Origin: Hypomesus transpacificus
Taxonomy: Eukaryota; Chordata; Actinopteri; Osmeriformes; Osmeridae
Length of the DNA: 64,000 nucleotides
Direction of reading: 5' to 3'
NCBI RefSeq assembly: GCF_021917145.1
Contig: NW_025813696.1
Coordinates: 562,840 to 626,839, forward strand
Shown here piece by piece: positions 50,344 through 61,000 of the stretch. The first letter of the stretch is position 1. Every line of letters starts with the position of its first letter. The notes beneath the pieces are model-generated. The model was not told the DNA's origin, searched no databases, and was given only the letters and a program-made list of their open reading frames with translations. The position numbers and the translations under genes were made by a program.

Positions 50344-50909
50344 CCAATAATTGTTATTAAACAATTTTGACTATTCAACACTGAGGTATTGTAGGTCCAG
50401 ACTGGGAAGACGTTTGTGCGTGTCAGACACATGCTTGTCTGTAACTGACACATGAGCAGAAGACATTGGAGAACGAGACTGCAGAAATTAAATATTCCAT
50501 GTTCCCATGGAGACAGGTTATATCTGATAGCGGTATGTCTAAAGTACATCTGAGTATCTTCTGGTGGGTGTGTGTGTGTGCGTGTACATGTACATCTGGC
50601 TGCAGGTGGGCTTACGGTATGACCTGTTGTTGATAGACTGTCTCCACACAGGAGGAAAGGTTATCTTGTATGAGAGTGCATGTGTGTGAGCTCCTTGCTC
50701 TACAATGAAACCAAAAGGTTATCTTGCGCACACACTACTTCCACAGACATCACCCTGGCCTGTGAGGTCACATCTGTGATGTCATGGCTGTATTTAGAAC
50801 AGCCGCAGGGTGTGGTGCGGTCTGGCCAACACCTGGAGTGAAGCCGCCGTGGTGAGAGGATGAGAGACTCCAACATGTCTCAGTGATCTGTGGGGCTGTG
50901 GCCCTGCCT

Positions 50910-51060
50910 GGCCTCCAGTCTCCCTGGCCTCCAGTCTCCCTGGCCTCCAGTCTCCCTGGCCTCCAGTCTCCCTGGCCTCCAGTCTCCCTGGCCGCCAGTC
51001 TCCCTGGCCTCCAGTCTCCCTGGCCTCCAGTCTCCCTGGCCGCCAGTCTCCCTGGCCTCA
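50910..51060. repeat. 16-bp minisatellite after the invs stop
   Basis: Ten copies of tctccctggcctccag (some with gccgccag) begin 16 bases past the invs stop codon. Confidence 0.95.
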
Positions 51061-51075
51061 GTGCTTGACTCGGCC

Positions 51076-53432
51076 TCAGTGCTTCCCTCGGCCTCCAGGC
51101 CCCTGCCCGGCGCTGTGGGGTCGGAGGTGGTAGGAATACTGCCTGGCTTTCCCCACTGACTCAGACAGGTGCACACACTCCATACTGCTCACTGTAAACA
51201 CACACACAGACACTGTAAACACACACACTCCATACTGCTCACTGTAAACACACACACTCCATACTGCTCACTGTAAACACACACTCCATACTGCTCACTG
51301 TAAACACACACTCCATACTGCTCACTGTAAACACACACACACTCAACACACACTCCATACTGCTCACTGTAAACACACACACAAGCATGACATTGACTTG
51401 AGAATGTGGTTCCAGGCGTCCAGTGTTGGTGTGTACTCACGCTGGCTGGTCGTGTGGAGAGACGTGCCCAGCAGGACCTGTGAGGGAGGCCCTCGGAGGC
51501 AGGGCCCACGCCTGGCTAACGAGCTTCCTGCAGCCCAGGAAACAAACATGAAACTAAGTACACACCAAAATAAACAAGATATTATTTGATACAATCTTAA
51601 TGTATGTAATGTATTATATTCAAATGTTGCCACTTTAATGACTGTACCCATTGGAAGGATTGCAAAAAGCTGCCATGGTTTATGGGGCTGCACTATCCCA
51701 ACCTGTCTGTTTAGATGGTGTGACTGTTTAATCGGTTCTTTGACTGTTATTATCGCAGTTTGAGTCTTGTTGGGGTCTTTGACCCAATACTTTTTTGAAC
51801 GTAGCCTGACCCCTGCAATGCAACAGGACATCGCAAGGTCATTAGATACAGCAAGTACCAAAGAAGTTGGTCACATGAACTGGTGTCCAGGTGTGTTTGT
51901 CCAGGTGACGAACAGCCTGATGGAAAATGAGTGTGTGAGAGAGATGGGCAGAAAAGAATGACAATGGTTCATGGATGTGTGTGTAGACAGAGCGAGTGTG
52001 TGTAGACGGAGCGAGTGTGTGTAGACGGGGCGTGTGTGTGTAGATGGGGCGTGTGTGTGTTGAGCGGAGCGTGTGTGTGTTGAGCGGACAGCTCTACGCT
52101 GTCGTCTGACATTCCCCCTGACAGCTTTGAACTTTTCATAGACACGACTGACAGTGCAAGTGTGTGTGAGGGAGAGAACACAAGACAGAGGAGAGAGAGG
52201 GGGGGTGACCACGTCAGAGAGAGGGGGGTAAAGCTGTGTGTTTGTGTGTGTGTGTGTGCATATTGGCCCAGATTCCAGACCACTCTCCCGTCATCACCTG
52301 CTGATGTGTGCTGAAGGTCATGACTGTCTGTAGGCCCCGCCCCTTCTGAGGGGGGGCCTCTACGCCCCCCAGGGGACTGACCACACGGGGGAGTTCATTC
52401 CCACATACGTCCACTCTAACCTAGAAAGCTCAGTTTATGTGCTCAGCGTATTCTGTTTTTTCCTGAAATCGTGTCAAACATCAAACCAGAACAAATTGAT
52501 CAAATTTCTCCTGGATTGTTACGCACAGACCTTACCAGACCTTATTATTATTATTATTACCCACCATAGATGCTTTGCAGCGCTGAGTTCTTGATGGCTG
52601 CTGACTTAGTAGGCGGAGCTTGGCCAGAGGTTCGGTTCCTGTTGGCTGAGTGAAGATGGGAGGTGGCCTCTGCAGGCCCCACCCCCTCTGAGCCCAGGCC
52701 ACGCCTCTGTCTTCCTTGGACATGAAAACTACACAGGAAGCAGAAGGACAACAGGAAGCAGGAGGACAACAGGAAACAGGAGGACAACAGGAAACAGGAG
52801 GACAACAGGAAGCAGGAAGACAACAGGAAACAGGAAGACAACAGGAAGCAGGAGGACAACAGGAAACAGGAGGACAACAGGAAGCAGGAGGACAACAGGA
52901 AACAGGAAGACAACAGGAAACAGGAGGACAACAGGAAGCAGGAGGACAACAGGAAACAGGAGGACAACAGGAAGCAGGAGGACTAACAGGAAACAGGAGG
53001 ACAACAGGAAGCAGGAGGACTAACAGGAAACAGGAGGACAACAGGAAGCAGGAGGACTAACAGGCCCTAACAGGCCCTAACAGGCCCTGGAGTTAAGGAG
53101 TCCTGTTAAGCTCCTGTGGTGCCCTGATCTCACAGCAGCTCCTCCCTTACCCTTCCTGGTGGCTCACCGTGACCAGACGGTACTCCTGTGGCTACCCATG
53201 GAGTGCTCTGCATTGGGGGTTTGAATCCCATGCAAGGCCCAAGGTAAGGTAAAGTGTAATGTGGCAGGACACATGCTGGATTGTAGGTTTCTGTTCCCTG
53301 TATGTTGTCTGGAGGTGGGCTAATATTGGGCTAATACTAGACCATATGTGTTTATCATCTTCTTTGGCCAGTAAATGGGAGACAACCCTACCTGACTCAG
53401 CTGGGACCCAGGGCATAAAGGGGTGGGAGAGT

Positions 53433-53506
<74 letters not shown>

Positions 53507-56500
53507 TAGTCAGAGAGAGAGAGGCAGCTGGCAGTTATTACAACGATACGCCTGAACTTTTAGCCTCTTGTTAAAACAGTGTGAGCTCTTGGGATTATAC
53601 CTCTGCACCTCCCCACCCCACCCCATTGGAGAGGTGTTAGTGGGAGGGCGGTAAACATGTGGGCACCACATGGTACTGCCCTGGTCCCAGAGCAGAACAG
53701 ACCATACCCGCTTCTAGACACTCACTAACACAGAGCAGGCCTTACATGGTGTCACACACACACACACCTCACACACATGCACAGGGGAAAACCAACTCGA
53801 CACACTAAGGGCACTTGGGCCGAATCCCAATACTCCCCCTTAGCCCTTCCCATTACCCCTTCCCCTTAATTTACCCCTAGCCCTTGGCCCTCGAAAGTAA
53901 GGGGTAAGGGCTACATAGCCCTAGGAAATGGGACGCCACTTGGTTACAGGTACGTCATCTAGCACGTATCAATATCTCCAAAGCAAGTAGTGTTATGCAC
54001 TGATATTAGATGACATTCGCTGCCAATGGAGTTTACTTAAAACTGTAGACATGCTAGTCAGAGAAATGCGGGATTGTTGTGCAATTCAACACTGTTGCAT
54101 TAGCATACCAAACTAGCGATTTTTTTAAAACGTTTCGATTTAAAACATGGTTGCAAATATATATGTTCAGGACTGTGTATAACACAAAACAAGACTGTCA
54201 TAATTTTTTTATCAATTAATTAAGCCGAAAATATTACATTTATCGGACTTTCTGGATGATCTGGCCGCCATTGTTGCCGGTCGTGCAGGATTCACATAGC
54301 CCTAGGTTTCAAGTAAGCTCCCGATCTTACTTGTTTTTAAGGGGTGTATATCCCTTAGTCTTAGCCCTACCCCTAGCTCCAAAAGAGTATTGGGACACCA
54401 CTAGCTCTCACGCAAAACTAAGGGGAAGGGGGAAGGGGAAGTATTGGGATTCGGCCTTGGTCTACACCCACCTTCTCCAGGCCCGCTGGATGGTACAGGC
54501 CGCCTGCTGCCTGCTCCTCACTTCCTCTCTGGCTCCTTCCCCGGCTCCCCCACTGCTGCAGGCTTGTGTGTGTGTCAGGGCGTGTGTGTGTGTCAGGGCG
54601 TGTGTGTGTGTCAGAGCGTGTGTGTGTGTGCTCGCAGGAGCAGTGTAAGTTCTTTGTGAATCATCCATAGCAGCGCATAGCCTTGGGGAGGGAGCGTGTG
54701 TGCAGGCTCTGCTCCCTGCGTTAACCAGTGGGTGTTCCTCTACAAGACTGTTTGTGTGTGTTTTGATGGGGTGTGTGTGTGTCTTCCCTCGATTGTCCAT
54801 CTTTATTCTAGGGATGTGTTCCTTGGTGTCGCAGAATGTGTGTGTGTTGGAGGGAGTGTGTGTGTTTGCAGAGATGCGTCTCTTTGCCTTAGGGGTGGTG
54901 GGGGGTCTGTGTTGGGGGCTGGGGGCGGAGCCAGAGGCCACACGGTCAGAAGTCATGGGAGGAGCTGGAAGCCTGGAGGGGCTGCTCCTGTGTGCTGGGA
55001 GAGACAGAGAGGAGAGACAGACAGGAAAGAGACAAGAGAGACAGACAGGAGAGAGACAGACAGGAGAGAGACAAGAGAGACAGACAAGAGAGAGACAAGA
55101 GAGACAGACAGACAAGAGAGAGACAAGAGAGACAGACAAGAGAGAGACAAGAGAGACAGACAGACAAGAGAAAGACAAGAGAGACAGACAGGAGAGACAG
55201 ACAGGAGAGGGACAAGAGAGACAGACAGGAGAGACAGACAAGAGAGACAGACAGGAGAGAGACAAGAGAGACAGACAGGAGAGACAGACAGGAGAGACAG
55301 ACAGGAGAGAGACAAGAGAGACAGACAAGAGAGACAGTCAACAGAGACAGACAGGAGAGAGACAAGAGAGACAGACAGGAGAGACAGACAGGAGAGACAG
55401 ACAGTAGAGAGACAAGAGAGACAGACAAGAGAGACAGACAGGAGAGACAGACAGGAGAGAGACAAGAGAGACAGACAGGAGAGACAGACAGGAGAGACAG
55501 ACAAGAGAGATAGACAGGAGAGAGACAAGAGAGACAGACAGGAGAGACAGACAAGAAAGACAGACAGGAGAGACAGAGAGGAGAGACAGACAGGAGAGAG
55601 ACAAGAGAGACAGACAGGAGAGAGACAAGAGAGATAGACAGGAGAGAGACAAGAGAGATAGACAGGAGAGAGACAAGAGAGACAGACAGGAGAGACAGAC
55701 AGGAGAGAGACAAGAGAGACAGACAGGAGAGAGACAAGAGAGACAGACAGGAGAGACAGACAGGAGAGAGACAAGAGAGACAGACAAGAGAGACAGACAG
55801 GAGAGAGACAAGAGAGACAGACAGGAGAGACAGACAAGAGAGAGACAAGAGAGACAGACAGGAGAGACAGACAGGAGAGACAGACATGAGAGACAGACAA
55901 GAGAGACAGATACCTTCAACTGCCTGCTAATCGTTGCTTGGCTACCGGACTCACCATGCTACATTGGCATATGAGTGTCTGCACTGGTGTGTGTGTGTGT
56001 GAATGTGGTTGTGTGACTTTTAGTGTGAGTGTGTACCTCTGTGTCTCCGCTCCACGTCTGTACGTGTGTGTTCATGTTTGGGGTTTCTCTTCCCCCTGGG
56101 CAGGGTCAGGGTCTCACACACCGCTGGTTCCAGCGTGGGCTCGGTCAATGACAGCTGCTCCAGCTCAGCACGGGCCAATGAGATCTTCTGTCTCTCTGAC
56201 CTGGCCAATGAGATCTTCTGTCTCTCTGACCTGGCCAATGAGATCTTCTGTCTCTCTGACCTGGCCAATGAGATCTTCTGTCTCTCTGACCTTGCCAATG
56301 AGATTTGATGCTCGGTTTCACGCCTCCGTAGCTCCTCCTCCCGTTTCCTAAGCAACCAGAGATGAGTGTTTAGTTTCCCCCACATTCATGTCTCCCACAC
56401 CGACACACAAACCGACACTTCACGTTCACATAAACCTGCTACTCCTTCACCTGCACGTTACAGACACATGACCATTCCCAAACAGCCGTCTTCCATTCCA

Positions 56501-57972
56501 GCATCACTTAGAGCAGGGGTGGCCAACCCTGGTCCTCGAGAGCCTCAGTCCTGCATGTTTTAGATGTTTCCCTGCTCCAGCACACCTAATCCAAGTGAAT
56601 GGTCGTTATCCAAGCCTGAGAATGACCGTTCATTTGAATCAGGTGTGCTGGAGCAGGGAAACATCTAAAACATGCAGGACTGAGGCTCTCGAGGACCAGG
56701 GTTGGCCACCCCTGACTTATAGGAACAGATCCTCAATGATGTCACAGCATAACTGCCTCCCGCTTCATTCCTCTATTAGAATTGTGTTTCTCATCGATGA
56801 CAGATGCAGAACACCCTCTTGAGAGACAGTCAAATGCACAACAGCTGGTCTAAATAATGAGCTTATTGTGTGTAGGATGAAGAAAGCCTCGATCCATAAA
56901 ATGGTGTCACTAGAATGTGAGGGTGATGGTGAGCAAACGACTCAGGGAGCCAGAGAGAGACAGGTGGAAGATGTATGTGTGTGCAGGGATGACAAGAGAG
57001 AGAGATGGATATGGAGAGGGTTTCAGTATGGATGGAGAGAGGAAGATGGAGAAAGATGGAGAACGACATGACCAGAGATGGAAATAAAGAGGAAATTGAA
57101 ACAAATAAAGAAAGTGTGTATGTGTTGATACCTCAGTGTAAGGTACGTGTGTGTGTGTGTGGGTGTCTGAGTGTAAGGTACGTGTGTGTGTGTGTGTAAG
57201 GTACGTGTGTGTGTGTGTGTGTAAGGTACGTGTGTGTGTGTGTGTAAGGTACGTGTGTGTGTGTGTGTGTGTGTAAGGTACGCGTGTGTGTGTGTGTGTG
57301 TCGTACTTGGCGGCGTCCTTGCGTAGCTGCTCGTGTCTCATAAGCAGGTTCTTCCTCTCCCTGAAGGCCTTGCGGACGGTGAAGCCCTTGTACAGCGCCT
57401 GGATGGAGGCAGCAGCAATGTCCTGGATGGCTGCGATGGACAGAGCTCCATGCTCCAGCATGTACTGGGTCACCTCACTGTGCTCCCCCAGAAGAGCATA
57501 ATCCAGAGGAGTGTATCTGCACACACACACACACACAGACTGTGAATCTCTAGACTTTTCCAACCCAGAAGAGTGTATTGGTGAGAGTGAGCTCACCTCA
57601 TGTTCCTCCTCCCCTCCTCCGCCCCCCCCCCTTCTCCTCCTCCTCCTCCCCCTCCTCCTCCTCCTCCTCCTCCCCCCCATCTCTTCCTCCTCCTTCCCCC
57701 CCATCTCTTCCTCCTCCTCCCCCCCATCTCTTCCTCCTCCCCCCCATCTCTTCCCCCTCCTCCTCCTCCCCCCCTCCTCCTCCCCCCTCCTCCTCCCCCC
57801 CTCCTCCTCCTCCCCCTCCCCCCTCTCTTCCTCCCCCCCCCCCCCCATCTCCTCTTCCTCCTCACCTCTCCTGGTTGTGTTCCATGTGATTGGGGAAGGC
57901 ACCACAGCCGAGCAGCAGCTTGACAGCATCCAGGTAGCCGTTATTACAGGACCAGTGGAGGGCTGTTCTGCC

Positions 57973-58004
<32 letters not shown>

Positions 58005-58021
58005 CAACACACTGTTCTGCC

Positions 58022-58061
<40 letters not shown>

Positions 58062-61000
58062 CAACACACTGTTCTGCCCTGCACACACACACACACACAT
58101 CAACACACTGTTCTGCCATGCACACACACACACACACACATCAACACGCAGTACTATAAGAATGTGTGTTAAGGTGTGTAGGTTCTGTGCGTGTGCCTAC
58201 CTCCTTGTCCTGTATGTTTGGGTCTGCTTGGTTTTCCTACCTCCTTGTCCTGTATGTTTGGGTCTGCTTGGTTTTCCTACCTCCTTGTCCTGTATGTTTG
58301 GGTCTGCTTGGTTTTCCTACCTCCTTGTCCTGTATGTTTGGGTCTGCTTGGTTTTCCTACCTCCTTGTCCTGTATGTTTGGGTCTGCTTGGTTTTCCTAC
58401 CTCCTTGTCCTGTATGTTTGGGTCTGCTTGGTTTTCCTACCTCCTTGTCCTGTATGTTTGGGTCTGCTTGGTTTTCCTACCTCCTTGTCCTGTATGTTTG
58501 GGTCTGCTTGGTTTTCCTACCTCCTTGTCCTGTATGTTTGGGTCTGCTTGGTTTTCCTACCTCCTTGTCCTGTATGTTTGGGTCTGCTTGGTTTTCCTAC
58601 CTCCTTGTCCTGTATGTTTGGGTCTGCTTGGTTTTCCTACCTCCTTGTCCTGTATGTTTGGGTCTGCTTGGTTTTCCTACCTCCTTGTCCTGTATGTTTG
58701 GGTCTGCTTGGTTTTCCTACCTCCTTGTCCTGTATGTTTGGGTCTGCTTGGTTTTCCTACCTCCTTGTCCTGTATGTTTGGGTCTGCTTGGTTTTCCATC
58801 AGGACAGCCATGCAGGTGATGTACCCTCCATAAGCAGCACACTGCAGAGGGGTCCTCCCGGCCACATCCTGAACACACACACACACACAGGGGACACACA
58901 CACACACACAAGACACACATCCATAGGACCACGATGAGTGTGTGTGTGCGTATGTGAATGTGTGTTCTGTGTGTGTGTGTGTGTGTGTGTGTACCTGTAC
59001 ATTAGGACTGATCCCGTTCTCCATCAGCACCTGGCACACCTGGGCGTTTCCCCCAAGCGCCGCCCAGTGGAGAACACTGTGCCCATCCACATCCACCAGG
59101 TCAACACGGGCACTGCCTGCACACAGACACACACACACACACATACATGATATATATATATATACATACATATACAACACATCCATATCCAGTTGGCTGC
59201 TCACCTCTGATGAGCGTGAGGATGACGTCTCGATGGCCCATCTCACACGCACGGAACAGCGGTGTGTGCTTCATCACGTCCAGGACGTCCACCTGCGCGC
59301 CCTGTTGGAGCAGCACACTCACCGTGTCCACATGGCCCGACAGAGAAGCAGCATGCAGCGCTGCAGGAACACACACACAGGAGAACACACACACAGGAGA
59401 ACACACACACAGGAGAACACACACACAGGAGAACACACACACAGGAGAAGAGGAGAGGAGGAGAGGTGAAACTAGCCAGACAGAACTCTTCAACCCTTTG
59501 CCCCAGGCCATTTCAGCTACATCCCTGACCAGCTATCTAATCACCCTGCTCACCAGTGACCCTAACCCTGCTCACCAGTGACCCTAACCCTGCTCACCAG
59601 TGACCCTAACCCTGACCAGCTATCTAATCACCCTGCTCACCAGTGACCCTAACCCTGCTCACCAGTGACCCTAACCCTGCTCACCAGTGACCCTAACCCT
59701 GACCAGCTATCTAATCACCCTGCTCACCAGTGATGCTAACCCTGACCAGCTATCTAATCACCCTGCTCACCAGCTATCTAATCACCCTGCTCACCAGTGA
59801 CCCTAACCCTGCTCACCAGTGACCCTAACCCTGCAGACCAGTGACCCTAACCCTGACCAGCTATCTAATCACCCTGCTCACCAGAGGCTCTAACCCTAAC
59901 CTTCACCAGTGACCCTAACCCTGACCAGCTATCTAATCACCCTGCTCACCAGAGGCTCTAACCCTAACCTTCACCAGTGACCCTAACCCTGACCAGCTAT
60001 CTAATCACCCTGCTCACCAGAGGCTCTAACCCTAACCTTCACCAGTGACCCTAACCCTGACCAGCTATCTAATCACCCTGCTCACCAGAGGCTCTAACCC
60101 TAACCTTCACCAGTGACCCTAACCCTGACCAGCTATCTAATCACCCTGCTCACCAGAGGCTTTAACCCTAACCTTCACCAGTGACCCTAACCCTGACCAG
60201 CTATCTAATCACCCTGCTCACCAGAGGCTCTAACCCTAACCTTCACCAGTGACCCTAACCCTGACCAGCTATCTAATCACCCTGCTCACCAGAGGCTCTA
60301 ACCCTAACCTTCACCAGTGACCCTAACCCTGACCAGCTATCTAATCACCCTGCTCACCAGAGGCTCTAACCCTAACCTTCACCAGTGACCCTAACCCTGA
60401 CCAGCTATCTAATCACCCTGCTCACCAGAGGCTCTAACCCTAACCTTCACCAGTGACCCTAACCCTGACCAGCTATCTAATCACCCTGCTCACCAGAGGC
60501 TCTAACCCTAACCTTCACCAGTGACCCTAACCCTGACCAGCTATCTAATCACCCTGCTCACCAGAGGCTCTAACCCTAACCTTCACCAGTGACCCTAACC
60601 CTGACCAGCTATCTAATCACCCTGCTCACCAGAGGCTTTAACCCTAACCTTCACCAGTGACCCTAACCCTGACCAGCTATCTAATCACCCTGCTCACCAG
60701 AGGCTCTAACCCTAACCTTCACCAGTGACCCTAACCCTGACCAGCTATCTAATCACCCTGCTCACCAGAGGCTCTAACCCTAACCTTCACCAGTGACCCT
60801 AACCCTGACCAGCTATCTAATCACCCTGCTCACCAGAGGCTCTAACCCTAACCTTCACCAGTGACCCTAACCCTGCTCACCGGTTCCTCCGTACTTATCA
60901 GTCATGTTGATGTCGAGGTGGGGGGTGAGGGAAAGCATGGTGCGGATGACGTCATCGCTGCCTTTCCCAGCAGCCCAGAGGAACGCCGTCCGGCCCTCCA

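Noticed and set aside
53192..53416. 74-codon minus-strand ORF in an invs intron
   Set aside because: No match to inversin, no supporting splice sites, and the sequence carries a B-box-like ggtttgaatccc, suggesting an old SINE.
54696..55919. ORFs of about 315 codons rich in Glu-Thr-Asp-Arg or Ser-Leu-Cys
   Set aside because: Pure tandem-repeat translation; only the segment below 54994 on the minus strand may be invs coding.
58197..58796. CRISPR-like regular repeat
   Set aside because: Copies are head-to-tail with no unique spacers and the DNA is a fish gene.
57511..58833. 440-codon plus-strand ORF
   Set aside because: It spans a Pro-rich CCT repeat, CA repeats and the 40-bp x 15 array, whose unit is open in all three plus-strand frames. 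The conserved invs exons are on the other strand.
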